The notes under the pieces were generated by a model, which worked only from the letters and a program-made list of their open reading frames with translations, was not told the DNA's origin and did not search any database. Shown piece by piece: positions 21,377 to 30,567 of a DNA stretch of 64,000 bases (position 1 is the first letter of the stretch; every line of letters begins with the position of its first letter). Position numbers and translations under genes: made by a program. Location: contig NZ_SUNI01000009.1 of NCBI RefSeq assembly GCF_005048225.1, positions 62,001 to 126,000 on the forward strand. The letters are read 5' to 3'. The DNA is from Paracoccus gahaiensis. GTDB taxonomy: Bacteria; Pseudomonadota; Alphaproteobacteria; Rhodobacterales; Rhodobacteraceae.

Positions 21377-21489
21377 GGGTATTTTTGCAAAGAAGAAAGG
21401 GCAAGGAACCGCCTGGCCGCTTCTTCTTTGCCCAAATACCCGCGGGGGGATCGCGCAGAGCGCGATGGGGGCGGCAGCCCCCTGCCCCC
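21377..21489 (+). repeat. Composite intergenic repeat, copy 1
   Basis: A 21-base inverted repeat (21377-21397 and 21421-21441; 19 of 21 positions pair) has ends GGGTATTT and AAATACCC and inner GCAAAGAAGAA. It is followed by a G run, a small hairpin ATCGCGC-AGA-GCGCGAT and a GGGGGC/GCCCCC pair reaching about 21489. The same three-part layout recurs at 44923-45010. It lies between the acnA terminator and the 3' end of ggt and has no coding potential I accept. Confidence 0.7.
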
Positions 21490-21502
21490 TCGGCCACCGG
21501 GC

Positions 21503-23308
21503 TCAACCGCCGATGGCGATGCCCTCGCGGCGCGGGTCGGCGCCGCCTTCCAGCCCGTCGGGGGTGACCACGATGCCTTGCAGGCCCGAGGTCAGCTCGG
21601 TCTCGTTCAGCTCGAAGCCCATGGCCGCCAGGCCCTCGGTCAGGGCGGCGGGCAGGCCCGCCTCGATGTCCATGGGGCCGAAGCGGTTGACCAGGTTCGG
21701 GGCGGCGACGGCGGCCTGGATGTCCATGCCCCAGTCCAGATGCGCCACGATCGCGCGGGCGACATAGCCGATGATGCGGCTGCCGCCGGGTGAGCCGATC
21801 ACCATCGCCGGCGCGCCGTCCTGCAGCACGATGGTCGGCGCCATGGACGAGCGGGGCCGCTTGCCCGGGGCCAGTGCATTGGCGATGGGCCAGCCGGCGT
21901 CGTCATGCGTCTCGAAGCTGAAATCGGTCAGCTCGTTGTTCAGCAGGAAGCCGGCGGCCATCACCCGCGATCCGAAGCCGTTCTCGATGGTCGTGGTCAT
22001 CGACAGAGCGTTGCCCTCCGCATCCACGATCGAGATATGCGAGGTCGAGGGCAGTTCCAGCGCCGAATCCTGGCCCCAGAGACGGGCATGGCTCCAGCCC
22101 GGGCTGCCGGCGCTGACCTTGGGCAGGCTGTCGTCGCCCTGCAGCAATTGGCCGCGTTCCTCCAGATAGGCCGGATCGATCAGCCCCTCGGTCGGCATGG
22201 CCACGAAATCGCTGTCGGCCATGAAGCGGCCCCGGTCGGCGAAGGCCAGCCGCGAGGCATCCCCGATCAGGCGCCAGGCATCAGCGCTTTCGGCGCCCAT
22301 CTCGGCCAGGTCGTAGCCGCCCAGCATGCCCAGGATCTGGCCCACCGTCAGCCCGCCCGACGAGGGCGGGCCCATGCCGCAGACATCGTGGTCGCGATAG
22401 TCGACGCAGACAGCGGGGCGTTCGATCACGCGATAGGCGGACAGATCGGCCAGGGCCAGCAGGCCCGGATTGTCCTCGGCCCCGCGCACGGCGGCGGTGA
22501 TCTGTTCGGCCACCGGGCCGGTATAGAAGCCGTCCGCCCCCTCGCGCGCCAGCAGGCGCAAGGTCTCGGCATAGGCGGGGTTGGTCAGCAGGCTGCCCTC
22601 GGCCACGGGCTGGCTGTCGGGAAAGAAATAGGCGGCGGTGGCGGGATAGCGCGACAGGGCGTCGCCCTCGCCCGCGACCAACGCGGCCAGGCGGGGCGAG
22701 ACGGTGAAGCCGTCCCGGGCCAGCGCGATGGCGTCGTCGAAGAGGCCGGACCAGTTCGCCTGGCCCCAGTTGCGATGCGCGACCTCCATCAGGCGCGGCG
22801 TGCCGGGCGTGCCGACCGAGCGGCCGCCGATCACGGCCTCCATGAAGGCCAGCGGTTCGCCCTCCTCGTCCTGGAACAGCGTGGGGGTGGCGGCCATGGG
22901 GGCGGTCTCGCGCCCGTCCAGCGTGGTCACCTCGCCGGTCTCGGCATGGTACCAGACGAGGAAGGCGCCACCGCCCAGGCCCGAGCTTTGCGGCTCGACC
23001 AGGCCCAGCACCGCCTGCACGGCGACCATCGCGTCGGCGGCGCTGCCGCCCTGTTCCAGCACGCGGGCGCCGGCCTGCACGGCCAGCGGGTGGGCGGCGG
23101 TGACCATCCAGTCGGCCGCGGTGACCGGGCGCCCCTCGGCCTTGGTGGCCAGGGCGTCGCGGGCGGGCGCGTCCAGATCGCCGAAGACATCGGTGGCGAT
23201 CGCCTCGCCCGAGGCGCCCTCGGGCGCCACCGCATCGGCCGCCTGCTGCGCCCCCGCCATCGCCGCGCTGCCCAGCAGCAGTGCCAAGGCCCATCCTGTC
23301 CGCGTCAT
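21503..23308 (-). CDS. ggt: Gamma-glutamyltransferase
   Basis: Periplasmic Ntn-hydrolase that transfers or hydrolyses the gamma-glutamyl group of glutathione and is self-cleaved into two chains. The 601 residues start with a signal peptide (MTRTGWALALLLGSAAMAGA, cleavage near residue 20). The large-subunit motif is AAHPLAVQAGARVLEQGGSAADAM (glycine-rich, near 70-93). The predicted cleavage and nucleophile threonine is in LPSTSHISIVDAEGN near residue 418, and the small chain has GKRPRSSMAPTIV and GSPGGSRII. It runs the same way as the ccm genes, with 76 bases to ccmG. Confidence 0.94.
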   Translation of the reverse strand: MTRTGWALALLLGSAAMAGAQQAADAVAPEGASGEAIATDVFGDLDAPARDALATKAEGRPVTAADWMVTAAHPLAVQAGARVLEQGGSAADAMVAVQAVLGLVEPQSSGLGGGAFLVWYHAETGEVTTLDGRETAPMAATPTLFQDEEGEPLAFMEAVIGGRSVGTPGTPRLMEVAHRNWGQANWSGLFDDAIALARDGFTVSPRLAALVAGEGDALSRYPATAAYFFPDSQPVAEGSLLTNPAYAETLRLLAREGADGFYTGPVAEQITAAVRGAEDNPGLLALADLSAYRVIERPAVCVDYRDHDVCGMGPPSSGGLTVGQILGMLGGYDLAEMGAESADAWRLIGDASRLAFADRGRFMADSDFVAMPTEGLIDPAYLEERGQLLQGDDSLPKVSAGSPGWSHARLWGQDSALELPSTSHISIVDAEGNALSMTTTIENGFGSRVMAAGFLLNNELTDFSFETHDDAGWPIANALAPGKRPRSSMAPTIVLQDGAPAMVIGSPGGSRIIGYVARAIVAHLDWGMDIQAAVAAPNLVNRFGPMDIEAGLPAALTEGLAAMGFELNETELTSGLQGIVVTPDGLEGGADPRREGIAIGG

Positions 23309-23384
23309 CGCCGTCCCTCCATGTCCCGGAATGATGGGGTCAGCATGACGCCGGATGGGCGGGGGCGCAACCGTCCCGGGTGGT

Positions 23385-23927
23385 TCAGTCCTCGGCGGCC
23401 AGGGCGCGCTCGAGTTCGGGCAGGAAGCGTTGGGTGAAATCCTCGCGGATCAGGGGGCCCGCGAAGCGGTAGAGGATCTGCCCCTCGCCATCGACGATGA
23501 AGGTCTCGGGCGGGGCGGTGACGCCCCAGTCGATGGCGCCGCGCCCGCGCGGATCGGTGGCGATGGCCGCGAAGGGGTCGCCATCCTCGGTGAGGAAGGA
23601 CAGCGCGTTGGCCTCGGGGTCCTTCAGGTCGATCCCGTAGACCGGCAGGCGGGTCGAGAGGTCCGTCAGGGTCGGGTGTTCGGCGCGGCAGGGCGGGCAC
23701 CAGCTGGCCCAGAAATTGACCAGCTTGACGCCGGGCTCGCGCAGCATCTCGTCGGTCAGCTGCACCTTGCCGGGCAGCGTCGTCTGGGGCACCGCCGGCG
23801 CCTGCCGCCCGATCATGGCCGAGGGCAGGTTGCCCGGATCCTCGCGGTTCATGCCCCAGAGGAAGGTGGCGGCCAGCGCGGCGAAGACCACCGGCGGCAG
23901 GATCATCAGGACGGGAACCCTAGCCAT
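23385..23927 (-). CDS. ccmG: Thiol:disulfide interchange protein CcmG (DsbE)
   Basis: Membrane-anchored periplasmic thioredoxin that reduces the apocytochrome c CxxCH motif before haem attachment. Its 180 residues have an N-terminal anchor (VPVLMILPPVVFAALAATFL), the active site FWASWCPPCRAEHP near residue 80, and the cis-proline region GVTAPPETFIVDGEG near residue 142 (CcmG-type acidic groove). ATG at 23927 overlaps the ccmD end by 8 bases. Electrons probably come from CcdA (8391-9134). Confidence 0.94.
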   Translation of the reverse strand: MARVPVLMILPPVVFAALAATFLWGMNREDPGNLPSAMIGRQAPAVPQTTLPGKVQLTDEMLREPGVKLVNFWASWCPPCRAEHPTLTDLSTRLPVYGIDLKDPEANALSFLTEDGDPFAAIATDPRGRGAIDWGVTAPPETFIVDGEGQILYRFAGPLIREDFTQRFLPELERALAAED

Positions 23928-24063
23928 TGCGCTCGTGCTCCTGCAGGGCGCGGCGGGCGCGGGCGTTGGCCGCGACGGTGTGCCAGACCAGTCCGGCGAT
24001 CAGCACAAGGCTGACCCCATAGGCGGCCAGCACGGTGCCGGCGTAATCTCCCAGCTGCATCAT
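23920..24063 (-). CDS. ccmD: Haem exporter protein CcmD
   Basis: A 47-residue single-helix membrane protein: MMQLGDYAGTVLAAYGVSLV, then a basic tail (ANARARRALQEHERNG). CcmD stabilises the CcmABC complex and helps release holo-CcmE. The start at 24063 overlaps the ccmC stop (ATGA), and its stop lies inside the ccmG start region. Short and easily missed, but position, length and the conserved Tyr make the call firm. Confidence 0.87.
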   Translation of the reverse strand: MMQLGDYAGTVLAAYGVSLVLIAGLVWHTVAANARARRALQEHERNG

Positions 24064-24785
24064 GCGCGCATCTCTCGGGCTTGCAGGGCGGCCAGACGGC
24101 GCCTGCGGATTTCGGTTCGGGTGCGGATCAGCAGGAGTGCCAGGAACAGCAGGAAGAAGCCCAGCATCGCCAGATAGAGCGGATAGCGGTAGACCGACGA
24201 CATCCGCTCGCCCGACTGCACCGACAGGCTGGCGCCCTGATGCAGGCCCTGGTTCCAGAACAGGACGGCGTAGCGCGACAGAAGCGCGAAGACCGAGCCC
24301 ACGAGGCACAGCACGCCCGTCAGGTCGGCGGCGCTGTCGGGATCCTCGACCGCCGCCCAGAGCGCGATATAGCCCACGTAGAACAGGAACAGGATCAGGA
24401 ACGAGGTCAGGCGCGGGTCCCATTCCCACCAGGTGCCCCACATGGGCTGGCCCCAGATCGCGCCGGTGGCCAGCGCGATCAGCGTCATGATCGCGCCGAT
24501 GGGAGCGGCGGCCTTGGCGGCCAGCGCGCTGACATGATGGCGGCGAATGATCCAGATCAGCGAGGCGACCAGCATCATCACCCAGATGTTGATGGCCATC
24601 ATCGCGGCGGGCACGTGCAGGAAGACGATCTTGACGGTCGAGCCCTGCCGGAAATCCTCGGGCGTCAGAAAGCCCCAGAACACGCCGCCCACACTGCAAA
24701 GGACCGCGCTGCCGACCAGCCAGGGCAGAAGCCCCTCGGTCGTGCGCATGAACTTGGTCGGATTTGCGTATTCCCAGATCGACAT
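24060..24785 (-). CDS. ccmC: Haem exporter protein CcmC
   Basis: Six-helix membrane protein that presents haem to CcmE in the periplasm. The 241 residues contain the tryptophan-rich signature WGQPMWGTWWEWDPRLTS near residue 113 and the periplasmic haem-ligand histidines in IVFLHVPAAMM near residue 57 and the NQGLHQGASLS loop near residue 180. The start MSIWEYANPTKF follows ccmB by 52 bases, the longest gap in the ccm block. Confidence 0.95.
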   Translation of the reverse strand: MSIWEYANPTKFMRTTEGLLPWLVGSAVLCSVGGVFWGFLTPEDFRQGSTVKIVFLHVPAAMMAINIWVMMLVASLIWIIRRHHVSALAAKAAAPIGAIMTLIALATGAIWGQPMWGTWWEWDPRLTSFLILFLFYVGYIALWAAVEDPDSAADLTGVLCLVGSVFALLSRYAVLFWNQGLHQGASLSVQSGERMSSVYRYPLYLAMLGFFLLFLALLLIRTRTEIRRRRLAALQAREMRA

Positions 24786-24837
24786 GCTGTCCTCTATCCC
24801 TGAATCCCCGCGCCCCTCAAGGGGCAGAGCGCCGCAT

Positions 24838-25494
24838 TCACCGCAGATTGACCCGAAGCGCCGCCGCCGCCGCGAAGGGGATCAGCGCCAGCACCCCCAG
24901 GGTGATGCCTGCAAGGAACATCAGCGGCGTGGCGGTGGCCATGCCCTCGGCCCCGCGGCGGGTGATCTCGGCCCCGAAGATCAGCGTCGGGATGTAGAGC
25001 GGCAGGACCAGCAGCGACAGCAGCAGCCCGCCGCGCCGCAGCCCCACGGTGATCGCCGCGCCGAAGGCCCCCAGCATCGACAGCGCGGGCGTGCCGAGCG
25101 CCAGCGAGGCCACCAGCCAAGGCATCGCCTGCACGGGCAGCTGCAGCAGGATGCCGAACAGGGGCGCCGAGACGACCAGCGGCAGGCCGGTGGTGATCCA
25201 ATGGGCCAGCGCCTTGATCGCCACCGCCGCCTCCAGCGGCAGGGGGGCGGTGGCCAAGAGGTCCAGGCTGCCATCCTCGTGGTCCAGCGCGAAGATGCGG
25301 TCCAGGGACAGAAGGCAGGCCAGCAGCGCGCCGACCCAGAGGATGCCGGGCGCCACGGGGGCCAGCGTGGCGCGGTCGGGACCCACGCCGAAGGGCACCA
25401 GGGCCGAGAGGATCAGGAAGAAGGCCACGCCCAGTCCGAAGCCGCCCCCGGCCCGCGTGGCCAGACGCAGGTCGCGGATCAAGAGCGCGATCAC
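24838..25494 (-). CDS. ccmB: Haem exporter protein CcmB
   Basis: Membrane subunit of the CcmABCD ABC-type complex that releases CcmE from CcmC. I start at the GTG at 25494 ([18 protein letters not shown], 218 aa) because it overlaps the ccmA stop (GTGA) and gives the family's length and start; a much longer open frame runs back through ccmA. Six helices are visible, and the segment [21 protein letters not shown] near residue 70 is the conserved CcmB region (20 of these residues form its core). Confidence 0.92.
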   Translation of the reverse strand: MIALLIRDLRLATRAGGGFGLGVAFFLILSALVPFGVGPDRATLAPVAPGILWVGALLACLLSLDRIFALDHEDGSLDLLATAPLPLEAAVAIKALAHWITTGLPLVVSAPLFGILLQLPVQAMPWLVASLALGTPALSMLGAFGAAITVGLRRGGLLLSLLVLPLYIPTLIFGAEITRRGAEGMATATPLMFLAGITLGVLALIPFAAAAALRVNLR

Positions 25495-26126
25495 GCGAAG
25501 GCCTCGTTGAAGCCCGAGGCGCGGGTGGCGGGGGCCGATCCGGGCCGGGCGCGGAAGGGGGTCAGGTCCAGCACGCGGGCCTGCGGCAGGCCCAGATCGA
25601 TATGGGTGGCGATCAGCGCGGCGCCCCCCTGCCCCAGATGCGCCCCCAGCACCTCGGCAAAGCGCGCGACCGAGGCCGCGTCCAGCGACACGGTGGGCTC
25701 GTCCAGCACCCAGAGTGGGCGTCCGGTGACCAGAAGCCGTGCCAGCCCGAGGCGCCGCTTCTGCCCCGCCGAGAGGGCGGCGGCGGGGCGGTGGGCCAGC
25801 GCCGTCAGGTCCATCGCCGCCAGCGCGGCATCCGTCCCGCCGCCGCCGAAAACCTGCGCCCAGAAGGTCAGGTTCTCGGCCGCCGTCAGGGCGGGCTTCA
25901 GCCCGTCGGCATGGGCGGCATAGGCCAGGCAATCCTCGGGCATTGCGATGCGGCCCGCAACGGGGGCCTGCAATCCGGCCACGGTGCGCAGAAGGGTCGT
26001 CTTGCCGACCCCGTTCGGGCCGCGCAGGATCAGCGCCTGCCCGGCCTCCAGATCGAATGTCACCCCCTCGACCGTCCGCAGACCGCCGCGCGCCACGGCA
26101 AGGTCCTGGACGGTCAGCAGGGTCAC
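25491..26126 (-). CDS. ccmA: Haem exporter ATP-binding protein CcmA
   Basis: ABC ATPase of the CcmABCD complex. The GTG at 26126 ([15 protein letters not shown], 211 aa) overlaps the preceding stop (GTGA). Walker A is [14 protein letters not shown] near residue 36, the signature is [16 protein letters not shown] near residue 124, Walker B is [12 protein letters not shown] near residue 145, and the switch histidine is in IATHIDLGL. After about residue 192 a Pro/Ala-rich tail follows that is not conserved in general. Confidence 0.94.
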   Translation of the reverse strand: MTLLTVQDLAVARGGLRTVEGVTFDLEAGQALILRGPNGVGKTTLLRTVAGLQAPVAGRIAMPEDCLAYAAHADGLKPALTAAENLTFWAQVFGGGGTDAALAAMDLTALAHRPAAALSAGQKRRLGLARLLVTGRPLWVLDEPTVSLDAASVARFAEVLGAHLGQGGAALIATHIDLGLPQARVLDLTPFRARPGSAPATRASGFNEAFA

Positions 26127-26479
26127 AGGGGCAGCAGCGCGCAGGCGACCCGGCGACCCTCGGACAGGGTCACGTTGTAGGTGCGCGCGGCGGTGGCCGA
26201 GGCCATCGCCTCGACCCGCAGGCCGAGCGCATCCAGATGCGCGATCAGATCGCGGGGGGGAATGTCGACGCCCGCACCCATCCCCAGGAACAGCACGTCG
26301 ACCCGGCCCGCCAGCGCCTCCAGCGGGGCGATCTGGTCCAGACCGTCCCACGGGGTGACGCGGTCGGCCTCGATCACCACCGCGCTGCGAAAGACCCGGC
26401 CCGCGACCCGGAAGAAGCCCGGGCCATAGCCTTCGACGGCATGCTGCCCGGTGAACTCGATCGGCGTCAGGGCGGGCAT
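26123..26479 (-). CDS. Mth938-like domain protein (NDUFAF3/DUF498 family)
   Basis: The 118 residues start at the ATG at 26479 ([19 protein letters not shown]), which overlaps the secF stop by one base. Family features are [20 protein letters not shown], the turn [13 protein letters not shown] near residue 70, and [20 protein letters not shown] near residue 90. Homologues in Rhodobacterales are regularly placed between secF and ccmA. The mitochondrial relative NDUFAF3 is a complex I assembly factor; whether the bacterial protein has such a role is not known. Confidence 0.85.
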   Translation of the reverse strand: MPALTPIEFTGQHAVEGYGPGFFRVAGRVFRSAVVIEADRVTPWDGLDQIAPLEALAGRVDVLFLGMGAGVDIPPRDLIAHLDALGLRVEAMASATAARTYNVTLSEGRRVACALLPL

Positions 26480-27468
26480 CAGACCTCCTCGGCGCCCTCG
26501 AAGGGCGACAGGTTCTTGCGGGCCTTGGGATCCTTGGGGTCGGGCTTGTCGCGGCGCACGCCCAGCCACAGCACGAAGTTCTTGGCCACGTAGACCGAGG
26601 AATAGGTGCCGATGAAGATGCCGAAGGTGATCGCAAAGACGAAGCCCCGGATGACGTCGCCGCCCAGCACCAAGAGCGCGATCAGCGCCAGAAGCGTGGT
26701 GACCGAGGTCATGGTGGTCCGCGACAGGGTCTCGTTCACGGACAGGTTCATCACCTCGCGCAGGGCGCGGGTCTTGTACTTGATCAGGTTCTCGCGCAGG
26801 CGGTCGAAGACCACGACCGTGTCGTTGATCGAATACCCCACGATGGTCAGCAGCGCCGCGATGGTGGTCAGATCGAAGCGGATCTGGAACAGCGCGAAGA
26901 TGCCCATGGTGATCAGCACGTCATGGAACAGCGACACGATGGCGCCGACCGCGAACTGCCATTCGAAGCGCAGCCAGATGTAGATCGAGATCGCCACCAG
27001 CGAGGCCAGCACCGCGTAGATCGCGGTCTGCACCAGCTCGCCCGAGACCTTGGGCCCGACCGATTCGACCGAGGGGAAGGTCATCTCGGGATCGACCCCG
27101 CGCAGCGCCTCCTCGACCGTGGCGATGGTCTGGGGGGTCACGGCCTCGGTCCCGTCCTGGGCGCTGATGCGGACCTGCGAGACGTTCTGGTCGGCCGCGA
27201 AGCCGGGATCGAAGACCTCGGTGATGGCCACGTCGCCCAGTTCCAGCCCCGACAGCGCGTCGCGATAGGCCGCGACATCGACGGGCTGGGCCGATTCGGT
27301 GCGGATCGTCGTGCCGCCCCGGAAATCGATGCCGAAGTTCAGCCCGTTGAGGAACAGAACCGCGACCGAGGCGACCATGAGGAAGGCCGAGATGCCGAAG
27401 GTCAGGGCCTGCCAGCGGAAGAAGTCAAAGCTGGTCTGGTCGGGAATCAGTTTCAGACGGAACGCCAT
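26479..27468 (-). CDS. secF: Protein translocase subunit SecF
   Basis: RND-type partner of SecD that uses the proton gradient to pull secreted proteins through SecYEG. The 329 residues show six helices, the first-loop motif [18 protein letters not shown] near residue 45, and transmembrane motifs [17 protein letters not shown] near residue 210 and [17 protein letters not shown] near residue 238. secD ends 2 bases before the start. Confidence 0.97.
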   Translation of the reverse strand: MAFRLKLIPDQTSFDFFRWQALTFGISAFLMVASVAVLFLNGLNFGIDFRGGTTIRTESAQPVDVAAYRDALSGLELGDVAITEVFDPGFAADQNVSQVRISAQDGTEAVTPQTIATVEEALRGVDPEMTFPSVESVGPKVSGELVQTAIYAVLASLVAISIYIWLRFEWQFAVGAIVSLFHDVLITMGIFALFQIRFDLTTIAALLTIVGYSINDTVVVFDRLRENLIKYKTRALREVMNLSVNETLSRTTMTSVTTLLALIALLVLGGDVIRGFVFAITFGIFIGTYSSVYVAKNFVLWLGVRRDKPDPKDPKARKNLSPFEGAEEV

Positions 27469-27469
27469 C

Positions 27470-29134
27470 TCACACCTCGATCTGCTTGGGGCGCGCGCGC
27501 TCGAACCACATGATGGTGATCAGGCGCGTCACGAACAGCGCCGTGAAGACCGAGGTCACGATCCCGATGGTCAGGGTCACGGCGAACCCCTTGACCGGCC
27601 CCGAGCCCAGCACGAAGAGGATGGCCGCCACGATCAGCGTCGTGATGTTGGCGTCCACGATGGCCGACATGGCCTTCTCGTAGCCCAGCTCGATCGCGCG
27701 GGCCGGGCCGCGCGCGGTCCGCAATTCCTCGCGGATGCGTTCGAAGACCAGCACGTTGGCATCGACCGCCATGCCGATGGTCAGCACGATGCCGGCGATG
27801 CCCGGCAGCGTCAGCGTGGCCCCGATCAGCGACAGGACCGCAAACAGCAGCACCATGTTGAAGGTCAGCGCGACCGCCGCGAAGACGCCGAAGCGGCCAT
27901 AGGACAGGATCATCAGCATCACGACGGCGACGAAGCCCACGGCCGCCGCGACCTTGCCCGCATCCACGCTGTCCTGCCCCAGTTCGGGGCCGACGGTGCG
28001 TTCCTCGAGGAAGGTCATCTCGGCCGGCAGGGCGCCGGCGCGCAGCAGCACCGACAGCTGGTTGGCCTGATCGAAGTTCATCGAGCCCGAGATCTGCCCC
28101 GAGCCGGTGGTGATGGCCGAGCGGATCACCGGGGCCGAGATCACCTCGTCGTCCAGCACGATGGCGAAGGGCTGGCCGATATTTTGCGAGGTATAGCTGC
28201 CGAAAGCCCGGGCGCCGGACGGGTTGAAGCGGAAGTTGACCGAGGGCTGGCCGTTCTCGTCGCTGCCGGGCATGGCATCGACCAGATCCTCGCCGCTGAC
28301 GACCGGAGTGTCTTCCAGGATGTAATAGACCCCCTCCTGATCGATCGAGGGCGCGATGAACTGCCCCAGGCCGGGCTCTGCCTCGGCGTCGCCGGTGGTG
28401 CCCAGGACCGGGTTGAAGGTCAGCTGGGCGGTGGTGCCGATCAGCTCCTTCAGTTCCGTAGCCGAGCCGATGCCCGGCACCTGGATCAGGATGCGGTCCT
28501 CGCCCTGGCGCATGATGGTGGGTTCGCGGGTGCCGACCTCGTCGACGCGGCGGCGCACGATCTCCAGCGATTGCTGGATGGTGCGGTCGTCGGTGACCGC
28601 CTTCTCGGCATCCGACAGCTGGATCGTCAGGGTCGCCCCCTGCGTGGCGATGGCCAACGACTGCTGGCCCGCCCCGGTCAGGGTGGTGACGGGGTCGGAG
28701 AAGCCGCGCGCGATCTCGATGGCGCGGGGCATCTGGTCGGCATTGCCGATCTCGACCGACAGCACGCCCTCGGGCGCCTCGACGCGGCGAATCGCGCCGA
28801 CCGTGTCGCGTTCGGCGGCCAGCGCCGTGCGCAGTTCGGGCCAGAGCGCGTCGACGCGGGTCTTGTAGACCTCCGCCACCTGCACCTCGCCCAAGAGATG
28901 GGCGCCGCCGCGCAGGTCGAGCCCCAGATTGACCAGATTGGAGGGCATCCACGAGGGCCAGCCGTCGCGCGCCGCCACCAGTTCGGGCGTCTCGACGCCG
29001 GTGGCCTCGATCCGGGCCACGGCATCGTTATGCGCCTCGACGCGGGCGTAGAAGGCGTTGGGCAGCGCGTAGAAGAGGCCCAGAAGGCAGATCCCGAAAA
29101 TCAGGACGCGCTTCCATCGGTCGATCTGAAGCAT
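27470..29134 (-). CDS. secD: Protein translocase subunit SecD
   Basis: The 554 residues have an N-terminal helix (WKRVLIFGICLLGLFYALPN), the motif LGLDLRGGAHLLGEV near residue 68, and a large periplasmic P1/P4 region. Five C-terminal helices follow with the proton-path motif GIVLTIGMAVDANVLVFERI near residue 450. It lies in the conserved order yajC-secD-secF with 16 bases to yajC. Length is somewhat below E. coli SecD (615), as usual for this group. Confidence 0.97.
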   Translation of the reverse strand: MLQIDRWKRVLIFGICLLGLFYALPNAFYARVEAHNDAVARIEATGVETPELVAARDGWPSWMPSNLVNLGLDLRGGAHLLGEVQVAEVYKTRVDALWPELRTALAAERDTVGAIRRVEAPEGVLSVEIGNADQMPRAIEIARGFSDPVTTLTGAGQQSLAIATQGATLTIQLSDAEKAVTDDRTIQQSLEIVRRRVDEVGTREPTIMRQGEDRILIQVPGIGSATELKELIGTTAQLTFNPVLGTTGDAEAEPGLGQFIAPSIDQEGVYYILEDTPVVSGEDLVDAMPGSDENGQPSVNFRFNPSGARAFGSYTSQNIGQPFAIVLDDEVISAPVIRSAITTGSGQISGSMNFDQANQLSVLLRAGALPAEMTFLEERTVGPELGQDSVDAGKVAAAVGFVAVVMLMILSYGRFGVFAAVALTFNMVLLFAVLSLIGATLTLPGIAGIVLTIGMAVDANVLVFERIREELRTARGPARAIELGYEKAMSAIVDANITTLIVAAILFVLGSGPVKGFAVTLTIGIVTSVFTALFVTRLITIMWFERARPKQIEV

Positions 29135-29150
29135 GTGGGCGAACGCCTTC

Positions 29151-29483
29151 TCAGCTGTTTGCGGCGACCGGTTCGGTCTTGTTGACGACCTGGGCCAGGG
29201 TCGAGCGGATGACGCGGACGCGCACGCCGGTCGCGATCTCGACTTCCAGCTCGTCGTCGCGGACGCTGACGACCTTGCCCAGGATGCCGCCCTGGGTGAC
29301 GACCTGGTCGCCCTTCTTGACGGCCTCGACCATGGCGCGATGCTGCTTCACGCGCTTCTGCTGCGGGCGGATCATCAGGAAATACATGATCGCGAAGATC
29401 AGGATCAGCGGAATGAACTGCGCCAAGGCTGCGCCGCCTCCGGCGCCGCCGGCGGCCTGGGCATAAGCGGGGGTCACGAACAT
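29151..29483 (-). CDS. yajC: Preprotein translocase subunit YajC
   Basis: A 110-residue accessory protein of the SecDF complex: one N-terminal helix (ALAQFIPLILIFAIMYFLMI) after an Ala/Gly-rich lead, then the diagnostic RPQQKRVKQHRAMVEAVKKG and GGILGKVVSVRDDELEVEIA. First gene of the yajC-secD-secF run; the promoter must lie in 29484-29739, divergent from mazG. Confidence 0.95.
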   Translation of the reverse strand: MFVTPAYAQAAGGAGGGAALAQFIPLILIFAIMYFLMIRPQQKRVKQHRAMVEAVKKGDQVVTQGGILGKVVSVRDDELEVEIATGVRVRVIRSTLAQVVNKTEPVAANS

Positions 29484-29739
29484 CGAGGGGTCCTTTCGGT
29501 CAGGGGCACGGCCAGGGCCGCATCACGATTGGCGCGCAACCTAGCTGTGCGGCCCGCCCTTGGCAAGAAAGCCCCCGAGGCCCGGGTCGCAAGACGCGAA
29601 ACGCCTTCGTGATGGCCGAACGCCCCCGGCTGACGGTCCCGTGTGGGCGGTTCCCTCGGGCCGGGCGGGCCCGGTGGACTTGGGCCGGGCACTGTGGCAC
29701 TCGAAGGGGGCCCAATGCCGCAACCCGAAGGGACCCGCC

Positions 29740-30546
29740 ATGGCCGAGCGACGCGACCCCGCCACCGAACTGACCCGCCTTCTGGACATCATGGCGGCGC
29801 TGCGCGACCCCGACACGGGCTGCCCCTGGGATGTCGAGCAGGACTTCGCCTCGATCGCGCCCTACACGATCGAGGAGGCGCATGAGGTCGAGGACGCGAT
29901 CCAGCGTCAGGCCTGGGACGAATTGCCCGGAGAGCTGGGCGACCTGCTGCTGCAGGTGGTCTTTCAGGCGCAGATCGCGCGTGAGGCGGGGATGTTCGAC
30001 TTTGCCGATTGCGCGGCGGCGATCAGCGACAAGCTGGTCTTCCGCCACCCCCATGTCTTCGGATCTGAGAACCGCGACAAATCCGCCGAGCAGCAGGTGA
30101 AGGACTGGGAGGCGATCAAGGCCGTCGAGCGCGCCGGCAAGGCCGAACGGGGCACGCTGGACGGCGTGGCCCTGGGCCTGCCCGCGCTGACGCGCGCGCT
30201 GAAGCTGCAGAACCGCGCCGCGCGGGTGGGCTTCGACTGGCCCGGCCCCGGGGACGTGCTGGCCAAGATCACCGAGGAGACCGCCGAGCTGGTCGAGGCG
30301 CGCGACAGCCTGGGCCCGGAAGCGATGGAGGAGGAATTCGGCGATCTGCTGTTCGTGATGGCCAATCTGGGCCGGCATCTGAAGATCGACCCCGAGCAGG
30401 CCCTGCGGCGCGCGAATGCCAAGTTCACCCGGCGCTTCGGCGCCATCGAGGCGGCATTGGCGGCCGAAGGGCGGCGGCCCGAGGACAGCGACCTGGCCGA
30501 GATGGACCGGCTGTGGGATGCGGCCAAGGCCGCCGAGCGGGCCTAG
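29740..30546 (+). CDS. mazG: Nucleoside triphosphate pyrophosphohydrolase MazG
   Basis: All-alpha NTP pyrophosphatase that removes aberrant nucleotides and lowers ppGpp pools. I start at the ATG at 29740 (MAERRDPATELTRLLDIM, 268 aa); an upstream frame to 29560 adds low-quality sequence. Two MazG repeats are present: CPWDVEQDFASIAPYTIEEA with GELGDLLLQVVFQAQ near residue 68, and the second with ITEETAELVEAR and EEEFGDLLFVMANL near residue 200, each carrying the ExxE/ExxD metal site. Stop codon is 21 bases from the convergent dusA stop. Confidence 0.93.
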   Translation: MAERRDPATELTRLLDIMAALRDPDTGCPWDVEQDFASIAPYTIEEAHEVEDAIQRQAWDELPGELGDLLLQVVFQAQIAREAGMFDFADCAAAISDKLVFRHPHVFGSENRDKSAEQQVKDWEAIKAVERAGKAERGTLDGVALGLPALTRALKLQNRAARVGFDWPGPGDVLAKITEETAELVEARDSLGPEAMEEEFGDLLFVMANLGRHLKIDPEQALRRANAKFTRRFGAIEAALAAEGRRPEDSDLAEMDRLWDAAKAAERA

Positions 30547-30567
30547 GCCCCCCTTCCCCCGGCCCGA